64,000 bases of DNA, taken from assembly GCA_900542495.1 (NCBI GenBank), contig UQNW01000002.1:171554-235553 (forward strand). Direction: 5' to 3'. Each line of letters starts with the position of its first letter. The first letter of the stretch is position 1. The notes below the pieces were generated by a model that did no database searches, was not told the origin of the DNA, and was given only the letters and a program-made list of their open reading frames with translations. The position numbers and the translations under genes were made by a program. The DNA comes from an uncultured Roseburia sp. (GTDB taxonomy: Bacteria; Bacillota; Clostridia; Lachnospirales; Lachnospiraceae). Shown piece after piece: positions 17,322 to 27,267 of the stretch.

Positions 17322-18584
17322 TTACTTTCCTCCAAGTAGCTGTTTTACCACCATCTGGGTATTAAATACATCAAAATCATCCGGAACGCTCTGACCGTTT
17401 GTCATATAAGACAGGTCGGCTCCTGAATATAACCGGATATTTAAAATGTTGCCAAACGAAGTGGTTTCATCTAATTTTGTAAAAATAATCTTATAGTCTG
17501 CGATTTCCTTATAAATATCAACAATCTCCATAAGATCCTTGTATTTGGTCGTAGCACTTAAAACAAGATAAACTTCCTTCTCATATTTTTCATCAAGACC
17601 ATCGATCAGTTTCTTAATATCTTCACGCTGTTCCTCATTCCTATGAGAAAATCCTGCAGTATCAACAAATACAAGATCATATTCTGTGAGTGTATCCAAT
17701 GCCTGATTGAGTTCCTCCGCAGAATATACGATTTTTACCGGCGCATCTAAAATATTGGCATAAATCTTCAACTGCTCTGCCGCCGCGATACGGTAGGTAT
17801 CGGCTGTCAGCATTGCCACCTTTTTATCATGCTCTACTTTGTATTTGGCTGCGATCTTTGCGATCGTGGTTGTTTTGCCTACGCCTGTAGGTCCTATAAA
17901 AAATATAACACGAGGTTTCTTTCCTGACAAGTCAATACAGTTCGGCTCCCCAAGTTTTAAGATCATCTTCTGATAAACATTGGAAAGAATAATATCCACA
18001 TTGCTGCCGCTGTTTGTCACCTTCTCAGCTTCATCTAAAATCTGATTCACATACTTCTCGTTCACGTCATTGTTTAACATCGTACGGTAAAGCATTTTCA
18101 TAAACTTGAAGTTTTCAAGATTCTTTGGTGAAGGCTTCGGTGTAGCTGGAATTTCCGGTTCACGGATTGCGTCCTCTGTAAGCTTTTTCTCTAAAATATT
18201 AGAAAGATTCTCTAATTTCTTTTCAATGTCGCTTCCGCTTTTTGCAATGGAGTCTTCCTTCTCGGAAAATGCCGGACGTTTATAAACCGGAGCTGTCTCA
18301 GGAGCTTTTTCTGTCTGAACCGGAATATCAATTTTTTCATCCGCCGCGAGATTAATATTTTCAATCTTTTTCTGTTGCATTGCCGCCATCTGGACAGCAT
18401 TTAAAAACTGTTCTTTCTCCTCGATTGCAGCCGTAACCTCATAGGTAGAACCTTTTAAAAATCCAAAAAGTCCCTTCGGTTTTATCTCTTTCACATTCAT
18501 CACAACAGTAGCTGCTCCAAGCTCCTGTCTTGCCTTCTCGGTTGCCTCTTCCTGTGTTTTTCCCTGGAATTTTTTTATTGTCAT
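17322..18584 (-). CDS. flhF: Flagellar SRP-family GTPase FlhF
   Basis: An SRP-type GTPase that marks the site of flagellum assembly at the membrane. The 420 residues comprise an N-terminal basic B domain (begins MTIKKFQGKTQEEATEKARQ), a variable linker, an N domain and the G domain with GPTGVGKTTTIAKIAAKY, DTAGFSHRN and the TKLDE motif. It abuts flhA and precedes flhG, as in B. subtilis. Identification is firm. Confidence 0.96.
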   Translation of the reverse strand: MTIKKFQGKTQEEATEKARQELGAATVVMNVKEIKPKGLFGFLKGSTYEVTAAIEEKEQFLNAVQMAAMQQKKIENINLAADEKIDIPVQTEKAPETAPVYKRPAFSEKEDSIAKSGSDIEKKLENLSNILEKKLTEDAIREPEIPATPKPSPKNLENFKFMKMLYRTMLNNDVNEKYVNQILDEAEKVTNSGSNVDIILSNVYQKMILKLGEPNCIDLSGKKPRVIFFIGPTGVGKTTTIAKIAAKYKVEHDKKVAMLTADTYRIAAAEQLKIYANILDAPVKIVYSAEELNQALDTLTEYDLVFVDTAGFSHRNEEQREDIKKLIDGLDEKYEKEVYLVLSATTKYKDLMEIVDIYKEIADYKIIFTKLDETTSFGNILNIRLYSGADLSYMTNGQSVPDDFDVFNTQMVVKQLLGGK

Positions 18585-20618
18585 TTATGCTGTCACCATC
18601 CCTACTGATTGTAATTCAATATTCGATTCCACTTCATTATAGGAAACTACGATCAGATCCTTAAAGTAATCTTCCGTTAATTTCTTAAAGTACATACGGA
18701 CAATCGGCGATGTGATCACAATCGCATTTTTACCCATATTCTCAAGTTTTGCAACTTCCTGTTCCAGTGAGGACATAATTGCCTTGGTACGATCCGGATC
18801 TAATGTCAGATAAGCTCCCTGCTCGGTCTGTTTTACAGAGGACATGATTTCCTGCTCAATCTTCGGATCTAAAGTAATGACACTGGTCGTCTCATTTGCC
18901 GGGAAGAACTTATTTGAGATTGCTCTCTTTAAGCTCTGGCGCACATATTCTGTCAGGACATCCGTATCTCTGGTCACTGCGGCATGATCTGCAAGTGTTT
19001 CAAAAATAGTTAAAAGATCACGGATGGAAATTCCCTCGCTCAATAAATTCTGTAATACTTTCTGTACTTCACCAAGACCAAGCAATTTTGGTATCAGTTC
19101 GTCCACAAGAACCGGATTGCTCTCTTTCAGATTGTTGACCAGATTCTGAACATCCTGTCTTGTGAGTAGTTCTGCAATATGGTTACGGATCACTTCCGTC
19201 AGATGTGTTGCAATAATGGACGGTGGATCAACAACCGTATAACCAAGACTCTCCGCTCTCTCCCTCTGGCTCTCTGTGATCCAGATTGCAGGCAAATGGA
19301 AGGACGGCTCAAATGTCGGAATACCTGTGATCTCTTCCTCAACATATCCCGGATTCATCGCCATATAATGGTCAAAAAGGATCTCTCCCTCTGTCACCTG
19401 GATACCCTTGATCTTAATAATATACTGGTTCGGATTCAGCTGGATATTATCACGCAGACGAATAATCGGCACAACGGTACCAAGTTCCAACGCGATCTGT
19501 CTTCGGATCATAACGACACGATCCAAAAGATCTCCACCCTGATTTACATCTGCAAGCGGAATAATACCATATCCAAACTCCAGTTCGATTGGGTCTACCT
19601 GAAGCAGTGAAACAACATTCTCCGGTTTGCGGATCTCCTCCGCCTCAGTCTCTGCCTCGCTCACTTCCTCCTCAATGCTCTCTACCTGAATATTCTTATC
19701 CATCATACGACCTGAGATAATAAACACAAGTCCAAGTCCGACAAAAAGATACCACGTCAGTGGTGTTACAATTCCAAGGAATGCAAGTGTTGCACCAACA
19801 AGATAAAGAACCTTCGGGATACCAAAAAGCTGTTTTACCAGAACCGTACCAAAATCTGCTTCCTTGGAAGCCTTTGTTACAAGAATACCGGTTGACAGTG
19901 AAATCAAAAGAGACGGAATCTGGGAACAGAGTCCATCACCAATGGTAAGAATCCCATACTGCTGGATTGCCTCTGAAAAAGCTAGTCCCTGACTCATCAC
20001 ACCCATAACCGTACCACCGATCAGGTTGACAAACGTAATGATAAGACCTGCTGTTGCATCTCCCTTTACATACTTTGTAGCACCATCCATGGAACCAAAG
20101 AAACTGGATTCTTCCTGAATCTTATTTCTGCGGTCTCTCGCTTCCTTCTCTGTGATCGCACCGGTATTTAAGTCGGCGTCGATCGCCATCTGCTTACCAG
20201 GCATAGCATCCAGAGTGAAACGTGCTGTTACCTCTGCCACTCGCTCGGAACCTTTATTAATAACAACGAACTGGATAATAACGAGTATGATAAACACGAT
20301 CATACCAATGACAAGATCACCACCACCAACGAACTGGCCAAACGTTGTGACAACATTACCAGGTGCTCCTGTTGAAAGGATCAGTCTGGTAGACGATACG
20401 TTCAGGGAAATTCTGAAAATAGTCGTGAACAGTAAAAGAGTCGGGAAGAAAGACATATCGAGTACTTCCTTCACGAACAAAGTATTAAACAATATAATCA
20501 AAGCAATCGCGATATTGATCGCGATCATTACATCCAATAAGGTGGAACTAATTGGAACAATGAAAAAAATGACAGCTGCAAGCAAATATAGTGCGACACC
20601 GACGTCTGCTTTTTTCAT
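18585..20618 (-). CDS. flhA: Flagellar export gate protein FlhA
   Basis: The large subunit of the flagellar type III export gate, coupling ion flow to secretion and docking chaperone-substrate complexes. The 677 residues show about eight N-terminal membrane helices (to about residue 325) and the FHIPEP-type cytoplasmic loop containing RFTLDAMPGKQMAIDADLNT. A soluble C-terminal domain follows. Length matches the family (about 680-700). It directly abuts flhF and follows flhB with a 29-base gap. Confidence 0.97.
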   Translation of the reverse strand: MKKADVGVALYLLAAVIFFIVPISSTLLDVMIAINIAIALIILFNTLFVKEVLDMSFFPTLLLFTTIFRISLNVSSTRLILSTGAPGNVVTTFGQFVGGGDLVIGMIVFIILVIIQFVVINKGSERVAEVTARFTLDAMPGKQMAIDADLNTGAITEKEARDRRNKIQEESSFFGSMDGATKYVKGDATAGLIITFVNLIGGTVMGVMSQGLAFSEAIQQYGILTIGDGLCSQIPSLLISLSTGILVTKASKEADFGTVLVKQLFGIPKVLYLVGATLAFLGIVTPLTWYLFVGLGLVFIISGRMMDKNIQVESIEEEVSEAETEAEEIRKPENVVSLLQVDPIELEFGYGIIPLADVNQGGDLLDRVVMIRRQIALELGTVVPIIRLRDNIQLNPNQYIIKIKGIQVTEGEILFDHYMAMNPGYVEEEITGIPTFEPSFHLPAIWITESQRERAESLGYTVVDPPSIIATHLTEVIRNHIAELLTRQDVQNLVNNLKESNPVLVDELIPKLLGLGEVQKVLQNLLSEGISIRDLLTIFETLADHAAVTRDTDVLTEYVRQSLKRAISNKFFPANETTSVITLDPKIEQEIMSSVKQTEQGAYLTLDPDRTKAIMSSLEQEVAKLENMGKNAIVITSPIVRMYFKKLTEDYFKDLIVVSYNEVESNIELQSVGMVTA

Positions 20619-20647
20619 GCCTTTTCCTCCTTAGTCTATCTCTCAAA

Positions 20648-21781
20648 TTATTTTTCTCTCATATTGTAAACCATTGCAAGGATCTCGGCAACTGCCTGAT
20701 ACAATTCCGGTGGAATTTCCTGCCCGATATCCACGTTTGCATACAACATTCGCGCAAGTGGTTTATTCTCCACAATCTCAATATGATGTTCCCTGGCAGC
20801 CTCTTTGATTTTCTGTGCCAGATAATCTTCTCCCTTTGCAAGAACGACCGGTGCTTTTGAAGTCTCTGCATCATACTTGATCGCAACCGCAAAGTGAGTC
20901 GGGTTTGTGATGACAACGTCCGCTTTGGGAACGTCCTGCATCATACGTCTTCTGGAAGCCTCGCGCATACGCTGTCTCTGTCTGCCCTTGATTTCCGGAT
21001 TACCCTCTGTATTTTTAAACTCGTCCTTCACTTCCTGCTTGGTCATCTTCATATCTTCATTAAAACGATACTTCTGATAAATAAAATCTGCCAGACCAAT
21101 GACTAAATAGACGAGACTGATTTTCAAACCTGCATTAATGATCACCGTTCCGCAAAGCAGGATTGCCTGCATCAAAGGGATCTCATAAAGTATAAAAATA
21201 TCCTGCGCATTCCCTTTAATTGAGGTATATGCAACATAGATGATCACAAAAATTTTTAAAATGGATTTAATCAGTTCAAAAATAGAATCCTTGGAAAAAA
21301 TCCTCTTAAATCCATTAATTGGATTAAACTTATCAAACTTTGGCTGTAAGGGTTTGCCTGTTACTTTCCACCCAACCTGTATCACACTGATCAAGGCTGT
21401 TACGATAAAACCAAATGCAAAGAAAGGCGCACAGGTAATTAAAATCTGTATCAATACATCTGACAGCAGTGATGAGACAGACTTGGCAGTCACATCCACT
21501 GCATTTTCTTTCACAAAATCAGGAATCCGCCCATAAAAATCGGTAAATCCATTCATGAGCCTGTTTCCTACAAATGATATAAAAATTTTTAAAACAAGAA
21601 ATAAAACGATAAGATCAAATGCCGCCGTCAGCTCCTTGCTTTTTGCGACTTTACCATCCTCTCTTGCCTCCCTCAGTTTCTTTGCAGTCGCCGGCTCTGT
21701 TTTCTCACCGCCGGGACCATCTTTTGCAAACCACTGAAGGTTCCATTCCATGATCAAATGCAACTGTGTCTGCTGTTCCAA
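20648..21781 (-). CDS. flhB: Flagellar export switch protein FlhB
   Basis: Switches substrate specificity from rod/hook to filament by self-cleavage. The 377 residues have an N-terminal segment NLQWFAKDGPGGEKTEPAT, four membrane helices and the autocleavage motif NPTH at about residues 293-296. The start used is TTG at 21781, with AAGGA about ten bases upstream. An ATG ten codons later lacks a ribosome site, so the start is somewhat uncertain. It follows fliR. Confidence 0.95.
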   Translation of the reverse strand: MEQQTQLHLIMEWNLQWFAKDGPGGEKTEPATAKKLREAREDGKVAKSKELTAAFDLIVLFLVLKIFISFVGNRLMNGFTDFYGRIPDFVKENAVDVTAKSVSSLLSDVLIQILITCAPFFAFGFIVTALISVIQVGWKVTGKPLQPKFDKFNPINGFKRIFSKDSIFELIKSILKIFVIIYVAYTSIKGNAQDIFILYEIPLMQAILLCGTVIINAGLKISLVYLVIGLADFIYQKYRFNEDMKMTKQEVKDEFKNTEGNPEIKGRQRQRMREASRRRMMQDVPKADVVITNPTHFAVAIKYDAETSKAPVVLAKGEDYLAQKIKEAAREHHIEIVENKPLARMLYANVDIGQEIPPELYQAVAEILAMVYNMREK

Positions 21782-21817
21782 GTTCCTACATTCCTTTATA
21801 TTTAATCCGTGTCATCC

Positions 21818-22597
21818 TCAATACATGCCTTCTATAAAAAGCACCATCAGTTTTTTCATTTCAGTAAAAATGAAATTTGCCACACTTGGCAGCAGCGTGA
21901 CGGTCAGAAATAACACAACAAATCCTACCAGAATCTTCATCTGCATACCGACCGCAAACATATTCATCTGCGGCGAAACCTTCGCCATGATACCAAGGAT
22001 ACAGTTTAAGATCATAATGCATGCAAACACCGGTAAAATAATCCGGAATGCGATCACAAACATATCCCCCATATAAGTCGTCATGGATTTCATCAGATGA
22101 TTCCAGTCAAATACCTGACCATTGATCGGTATGACTGTAAATGCATCAATAAAGGCTCTTAAAATATAATGATGCATGTCTGTCACGACTAAAAGCATCA
22201 GAATAAAGTAATTATACAGATTTCCTGTCAAAGTTACCTGCGCATTATTGATCGGGTCAAATTCGGTTGCCATTGAAAGACCGATATCCATATCAATAAT
22301 ATTACCCGCAAATAAAATAATGGAATTACAAACGTTTGCAGCAAGTCCAATCAGCAACCCTGTAATTCCCTCTTTTAAAACAATGACTGCATATCCTATA
22401 AGTCCTGTATATTCGATCTGTGAAAAATCTGCAAAACCATACACAAGCAGTGTAATGAAAGCAGATAACCCTATTTTCACCTGATTCGGTACATTTGCCA
22501 TTCCATAAAATGGCGCAATATAGATAAAACAGGATACACGAACAAGTATTAAGATAAAAATTTCAAAATTTTCTAATGAAAACGAATACTGCACCAT
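21818..22597 (-). CDS. fliR: Flagellar export gate protein FliR
   Basis: A membrane component of the export gate core that assembles with FliP and FliQ. The 259 residues contain about six hydrophobic helices, and the family segment RVSCFIYIAPFYGMANVPNQ lies at about residues 19-38. Gene order fliP-fliQ-fliR-flhB-flhA is conserved. The length is standard. Confidence 0.94.
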   Translation of the reverse strand: MVQYSFSLENFEIFILILVRVSCFIYIAPFYGMANVPNQVKIGLSAFITLLVYGFADFSQIEYTGLIGYAVIVLKEGITGLLIGLAANVCNSIILFAGNIIDMDIGLSMATEFDPINNAQVTLTGNLYNYFILMLLVVTDMHHYILRAFIDAFTVIPINGQVFDWNHLMKSMTTYMGDMFVIAFRIILPVFACIMILNCILGIMAKVSPQMNMFAVGMQMKILVGFVVLFLTVTLLPSVANFIFTEMKKLMVLFIEGMY

Positions 22598-22606
22598 ATG
22601 TCAAAC

Positions 22607-22879
22607 CTATCCAAGATACAAACTGAAGTTCGACCATAAGGTCGTCACAAATCCTGACAACTGGTTCAAAATCCATGAACCAAAGATCATCATTCCAATA
22701 AAAACTGCAAGAATCTTTGGTACAAACGTAAGTGTCTGCTCCTGAATGGATGTCACTGTCTGAAAAATACTGATAATCAAACCGACTACCAGTGAGATTA
22801 ACAAAACAGGCGCACTACAGATAATAATGTAATAAATAGCCTCTCTTGCAATATCAAGAACCTGTCCTTCTGTTATCAT
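22607..22879 (-). CDS. fliQ: Flagellar export gate protein FliQ
   Basis: A 90-residue two-helix membrane protein of the export gate. It shows the characteristic LVVGLIISIFQTVTSIQEQT stretch between the helices. It lies between fliP and fliR with short gaps. Size and motif are diagnostic. Confidence 0.95.
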   Translation of the reverse strand: MITEGQVLDIAREAIYYIIICSAPVLLISLVVGLIISIFQTVTSIQEQTLTFVPKILAVFIGMMIFGSWILNQLSGFVTTLWSNFSLYLG

Positions 22880-22900
22880 ATCTACTCACCTCAGATTCCA

Positions 22901-23749
22901 CTAATAAAACGTTTTTACAAGACTTCCGATCACAAGATCCCATCCATCTGCCAGAATAAAAAGCAATATCTTAAATGGAAGCGAGATCGTCGTCGGCGGT
23001 AACATCATCATACCCATAGACATCAGCACGGATGCCACGACCATATCGATTACGATAAACGGAATATAAATCACAAAACCGATAATAAATGCAGCTCTTA
23101 ATTCACTTAAGATAAATGCCGGAACCAGTGTTGTCATCGGAACATCATCATAACTGTCGTAAGTCTCATTCGAGATATCAACGAACAGTTTTAAATCCTT
23201 TTCCTGTGTCTGCCCATACATAAACTCCCGAAGCGGTCCCTGTGCAATCGTAAAAGCTTCCTCGGTAGTGATCTCACCCTGATCTAACGGCTGTATCGCC
23301 TCTGTGTTGATCTGCTGAAACGTCGGCCACATAATGAAAAATGTCAAAAACAAAGCCAATGCGATCAACACCTGATTCGGTGGTGCTGTCTGCGTTCCAA
23401 TCGCGGTACGCAGGAAATGCAATACAATGATAATTCTTGTATAGGATGTCAGCATGATCAGTATCGAAGGCGCCAGTGATAAAATTGTCAATACAAGAAG
23501 CATTTTCACTGGTGCTGATAAAGAGCCACCATCATTGTTATATGAAATTGTCAAACCATTTGTGTTATCCTCTACCGCGCGCGCTGCACTCTCTGTTGAA
23601 TCCGTATTGGTAAAATCCGTAATACTGTCCGGGTCCATGGAAGCTGCATATACAGTGGAGCCTCCTATCGACAATGACAATGTCAGCACCAGTACAACCG
23701 CAGCTACGATAAACGATACCATACAATATGTTTTTTTAGCCTTTGTCAT
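22901..23749 (-). CDS. fliP: Flagellar export gate protein FliP
   Basis: The central subunit of the flagellar export gate. The 282 residues begin with a hydrophobic signal peptide (about residues 9-36). A short extracytoplasmic Asp/Thr-rich stretch follows, and then four membrane helices with the family sequences TSYTRIIIVLHFLR and APPNQVLIALALFLTFF. The extracellular segment before the first mature helix is somewhat longer than in enteric FliP. It lies between fliO and fliQ. Confidence 0.96.
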   Translation of the reverse strand: MTKAKKTYCMVSFIVAAVVLVLTLSLSIGGSTVYAASMDPDSITDFTNTDSTESAARAVEDNTNGLTISYNNDGGSLSAPVKMLLVLTILSLAPSILIMLTSYTRIIIVLHFLRTAIGTQTAPPNQVLIALALFLTFFIMWPTFQQINTEAIQPLDQGEITTEEAFTIAQGPLREFMYGQTQEKDLKLFVDISNETYDSYDDVPMTTLVPAFILSELRAAFIIGFVIYIPFIVIDMVVASVLMSMGMMMLPPTTISLPFKILLFILADGWDLVIGSLVKTFY

Positions 23750-23758
23750 AATTAAAAC

Positions 23759-24151
23759 CTATTTCTTTGGAAAATGTTTTTTCATGCGTTCTAAAATCTC
23801 ATGAAAATTTTCCTGTGCAGCCTTTCCATCCATTGGAAACTTATTCTGCATTGCGGAAAAATCAGGTATTTCACTGAGCTGTTCTTCTGTAAGCTGTGTC
23901 AGTAAAGTGACTTCATCCTTACCAACTGCAACCACAAGATAAACCTCTCCTGCCTTCACAATCGCAATGAACTTATTATTTCCAACACGTATTGATTCCA
24001 CAATCTGTAAATTCTTGTTGACCAGATTCGTCTTCTGATAATTGCCGATCCACTTCGTTGTATAAAACGTGATGAACAGGACAACAATAAAAATGATCAA
24101 TACGCCTATGAGTTGAAGGAAACTGCCCAATGCAGAACTGAGTAATATCAT
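23759..24151 (-). CDS. fliO: Flagellar biosynthesis protein FliO (FliZ-type)
   Basis: A 130-residue protein with one N-terminal membrane helix (about residues 7-29) and a small cytoplasmic beta-rich domain containing IRVGNNKFIAIVKAGEVYLV. This fits FliO, a helper for FliP ring assembly. It sits in the expected place between cheY and fliP. Sequence conservation in this family is low, so position carries much of the weight. Confidence 0.88.
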   Translation of the reverse strand: MILLSSALGSFLQLIGVLIIFIVVLFITFYTTKWIGNYQKTNLVNKNLQIVESIRVGNNKFIAIVKAGEVYLVVAVGKDEVTLLTQLTEEQLSEIPDFSAMQNKFPMDGKAAQENFHEILERMKKHFPKK

Positions 24152-24152
24152 A

Positions 24153-24512
24153 TTAACCTACAACTTTTTTTACTGCTTCAAGAACTCGCTCTGCCTGAAA
24201 TGGTTTTACGATAAAGTCTTTTGCTCCTGCCTGAATTGCCTCGATAACCATTGCCTGCTGTCCCATTGCAGAACACATAATGATCTTTGCACCTGGATCT
24301 AATGCTTTGATCTTCTTTAATGCTTCGATTCCATCCATCTCAGGCATTGTGATATCCATTAATACAAGATCTGGTTTTACTTCCGGATATTTTTCAACTG
24401 CTTTCTGTCCGTTTTCAGCTTCGGCAGCGATCTCATAACCATTCTTAGTTAAAATATCCTTAATCATCATTCTCATAAATGCTGCGTCATCACAAATCAT
24501 TACTTTAGCCAT
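24153..24512 (-). CDS. cheY: Chemotaxis response regulator CheY
   Basis: A 119-residue single receiver domain. Acidic pocket Asp8 and Asp9, phosphoacceptor Asp53 in LVLMDITMPEMDG, the conserved Thr/Ser region ending CSAMG and Lys in DFIVKPF are all present. Phospho-CheY binds the FliM switch. It lies between fliY, a phospho-CheY phosphatase, and fliO, as in B. subtilis. Confidence 0.97.
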   Translation of the reverse strand: MAKVMICDDAAFMRMMIKDILTKNGYEIAAEAENGQKAVEKYPEVKPDLVLMDITMPEMDGIEALKKIKALDPGAKIIMCSAMGQQAMVIEAIQAGAKDFIVKPFQAERVLEAVKKVVG

Positions 24513-24541
24513 ATTATTTGTTTCTCCTCTTCTTTCCTATC

Positions 24542-25723
24542 TTATTTTACAATCTCGGTGATTCTCACACCAAAACTTTCTTCAATTACTACGACTTCAC
24601 CCTTGGCAACGTATTTTCCGTTTACAAGAATATCTATTGGTTCACCGGCGATTCGATTCAACTCAATGATCGTACCAGGTGCGAAATCCAAAATTTCATG
24701 GATCGACTTTGTAGTTCTTCCAAGCTCCACAGTCACTTCAAGCGGCACATCCATAATAAGACCGATATTCTCCGCCCCTGCAACCTGTGCAATGTTTGGA
24801 TTAAAAGCCTGAAACTGTGCCGGCTGAACATTAACCGGCTGTGTATACATCTGATTCATATTCGGTGCCATCATCGGCTGTCCCATCATTGGCTGTCCCA
24901 TCATTGGCTGACCCATCATTGGTTGTCCCATCTGCTGATCCATAACCTGCTGTCCTCCCATTGGCTGACCCATCTGCTGATTCATCTGAGGCTGAGGTGC
25001 TGCGGATTGTCCGCCTGCCTTCTTCTCTGTATCATTTGATGTTGATTCAGAATCTGCTTCCATATTCTTCGTGATATTTGCACACATCTCTTTTGCAAAG
25101 GAAATCGGATATAACTGCATAATCTCACTGTCAACAAGATCGCCAATCTCCATTTTGAATGCAATCTTTACAAATGAACCTGATAAAAATTCATCAATTG
25201 CTCTCTCATCAATGCTTTCCTTCAGATCAATAAGATCTGCGACTGGTGGACTGATATCAATCTTCTTATTCAGCATGGAAGAAAGAGAAGTTGCCGCAGA
25301 ACCCATCATCTGGTTCATCGCCTCGCTGATCGCACTCAAATGCAATTCTCCTAACTCTCCGTCTGTGTTCGTACCATCGCCGCCCATCATCAGGTCTGTG
25401 ATGACTTTCACATCATGCTCTTTTAAAACAAGAATATTGCTTCCGTCTAATCCAACTGTATACGCTATCCGAATAAATACACACGGCTTCTCATATGCAT
25501 CGCAGATATCGCTCCACGTTGCAAAGGAAACAACCGGTGTCGAAATTTCTACCTTACGGTTAACAAGGGAAAACAATGTTGTAGCTGCTGTACCCATACT
25601 GATATTGGCAATCTCGCCAATTGCGTCTTTTTCCGCGCTTGTCAGCAGATCATCCTGATCTGCATTATCCTCTGGGGAATTCAGCAATGCATTGATTTCT
25701 TCCTGTGATAAAACACCATCCAT
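24542..25723 (-). CDS. fliY: Flagellar switch protein and CheY-P phosphatase FliY
   Basis: A motor-switch subunit that also dephosphorylates CheY. The 393 residues begin with the CheY-binding peptide MDGVLSQEEINALLNS. A CheC-like phosphatase domain follows (helix EIANISMGTAATTLFSLV, second helix AISEAMNQMMGSAATSL). A Met/Gln/Pro-rich linker with tandem repeats comes next, and then a C-terminal FliN (SpoA) domain with DVPLEVTVELGRT. Architecture matches B. subtilis FliY (378 residues). It directly follows fliM. Confidence 0.96.
   Translation of the reverse strand: MDGVLSQEEINALLNSPEDNADQDDLLTSAEKDAIGEIANISMGTAATTLFSLVNRKVEISTPVVSFATWSDICDAYEKPCVFIRIAYTVGLDGSNILVLKEHDVKVITDLMMGGDGTNTDGELGELHLSAISEAMNQMMGSAATSLSSMLNKKIDISPPVADLIDLKESIDERAIDEFLSGSFVKIAFKMEIGDLVDSEIMQLYPISFAKEMCANITKNMEADSESTSNDTEKKAGGQSAAPQPQMNQQMGQPMGGQQVMDQQMGQPMMGQPMMGQPMMGQPMMAPNMNQMYTQPVNVQPAQFQAFNPNIAQVAGAENIGLIMDVPLEVTVELGRTTKSIHEILDFAPGTIIELNRIAGEPIDILVNGKYVAKGEVVVIEESFGVRITEIVK
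24867..24926 (-). repeat. fliY: Four tandem 15-bp repeats inside fliY
   Basis: Four near-identical 15-bp units encode Met-Gly-Gln-Pro-Met steps in the linker between the phosphatase and FliN domains of FliY. Two further degenerate units flank them. As 15 is a multiple of three, copy-number change would alter linker length without breaking the frame. Confidence 0.9.
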
Positions 25724-25725
25724 TA

Positions 25726-26706
25726 CTACTGCTCCTCTCTTACCACTGATGTAACTCTTACTGCATAATTATCGCCGACAGCTCCCGGCAGAGCAGTAAA
25801 TTTTTTAATATTTCCGACAAATATATTCAAATCCTGATTCACATTCGAATCCAATCGGATAATATCTCCAACCTGAAGATTCACAAAATCATCCACTGAA
25901 ATCGTACTCGTACCCAAAACTGCTTTCACAGGGATCTTCGCTTTTGAGATCAAAGCCTCGATTGCATCTGTGTACTGCGTATCATCGCGTTCCTGAAGAT
26001 TGGAATACCAGAACTTCGTATTCAGCTTGTCCATGACACTTTCCAATGTCAGATACGGAAGACAGATATTCATAAGACCTTCCACATCGCCAATCTTGAT
26101 ATGTAATGTCACTAATGCAATCATCTCTGTCGGTGAAATGATCTGTGCGAACTGGGAATTCGTCTCAATCCTTTCCAGCCGCGGACTAATCTCACAGACG
26201 CTCGACCAAGGTTCCGGGAGAAGGCTTACACATACATTGTAAATTCTCTCCAGAATCAGAAGCTCAATCTCCGAGAAATCTCTCGGCTTATCAAGTGGTG
26301 CACCAACACCTCCGAGCATTCGATCCACGATCGCATATCCTAAATTATCAGCAAGTTCAATAATAATGCTGCCACTCAAAGGCGATACATTCACCAATCC
26401 AAGTAAAACCGGATTCGACAGCGCATTCGTAAATTCAGAATAAGTTACTGCCTCTGAATTCATCACCTCTACCTGAACTGTTTTCCTCAAATAGACAGGC
26501 AGGTTCGTTGAAAGAAGTCTTCCATAATGTTCAAAAATGATTTCCAACGTACGCAAATGCTCTTTCGAGAACTTTGCCGGACGGGTAAAATCATAATTTT
26601 TCACTTGTTTTTCGTCTTTTTCTTTCATGTCCTCAGCATCAAGCTCTCCACTGCTCAATGCCTGCAGAAGACTATCTATCTCATTTTGAGATAAGACTTC
26701 ACCCAT
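25726..26706 (-). CDS. fliM: Flagellar motor switch protein FliM
   Basis: A C-ring subunit that receives phospho-CheY and sets rotation direction. The 326 residues start with the CheY-binding peptide MGEVLSQNEIDSLLQALSS, nearly identical to the consensus. A CheC-like middle domain and a SpoA C-terminal domain follow. It abuts fliY and follows fliL. Confidence 0.97.
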   Translation of the reverse strand: MGEVLSQNEIDSLLQALSSGELDAEDMKEKDEKQVKNYDFTRPAKFSKEHLRTLEIIFEHYGRLLSTNLPVYLRKTVQVEVMNSEAVTYSEFTNALSNPVLLGLVNVSPLSGSIIIELADNLGYAIVDRMLGGVGAPLDKPRDFSEIELLILERIYNVCVSLLPEPWSSVCEISPRLERIETNSQFAQIISPTEMIALVTLHIKIGDVEGLMNICLPYLTLESVMDKLNTKFWYSNLQERDDTQYTDAIEALISKAKIPVKAVLGTSTISVDDFVNLQVGDIIRLDSNVNQDLNIFVGNIKKFTALPGAVGDNYAVRVTSVVREEQ

Positions 26707-26732
26707 TCTCTTTCACCACCTAGCATTCTAAT

Positions 26733-27248
26733 TTACTGCGTATTTACACTGGAGAAACTTACCCCAACGATAAAGTCAGAACCGAACATCTCCTGCAGAT
26801 CTTCGAGAATAGCATCTTTAACGCTCTGCTCGTCCTCCCGGAACTGTTCCATTGTATATCCGGAAACAATGGTATTGATATCATTTTTGATCAATGTTTC
26901 CTTCGCTTTCAATCCTTCCGTACCTATGCTCTTGTATCCGTCACTCTTTGTATTCAGTGACAAACCGATAGAAAATACAGCTACATGGTCTTTTCCATCG
27001 CCGCTTGGACTTAAGTTGACGGTAAAGCTGGCTTCAATATCATAAACTTCAATGTCTTCCACCGGAACTGCAGAAGTATCTTTGTTGCCACCGTCCTCTA
27101 ATTCCAGATCAATTGCCGATGCGATCTTGTCGATCAGCTGATTAGATTTTCTTGTCTGTGGAATGATCGTAAAAGCAAGAATAGCAGTCAATACGAGATT
27201 CACCAGCACTAATGCAAGGATAATTACTGTCATCAGATTCTTTTTCAT
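26733..27248 (-). CDS. fliL: Flagellar basal-body-associated protein FliL
   Basis: A 171-residue protein with one N-terminal membrane helix (about residues 8-30) and a periplasmic-side domain with the family endings TLIKNDINTIVSGYT and LQEMFGSDFIVGVSF. FliL rings surround and stabilise stator units. It lies between motB and fliM. The linker after the helix is acidic and variable. Confidence 0.92.
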   Translation of the reverse strand: MKKNLMTVIILALVLVNLVLTAILAFTIIPQTRKSNQLIDKIASAIDLELEDGGNKDTSAVPVEDIEVYDIEASFTVNLSPSGDGKDHVAVFSIGLSLNTKSDGYKSIGTEGLKAKETLIKNDINTIVSGYTMEQFREDEQSVKDAILEDLQEMFGSDFIVGVSFSSVNTQ

Positions 27249-27267
27249 TGTCTGTGCCTTTCTTTTA

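Noticed and set aside
24867..24926. CRISPR-like array
   Set aside because: Units are contiguous without spacers and are coding repeats of fliY.
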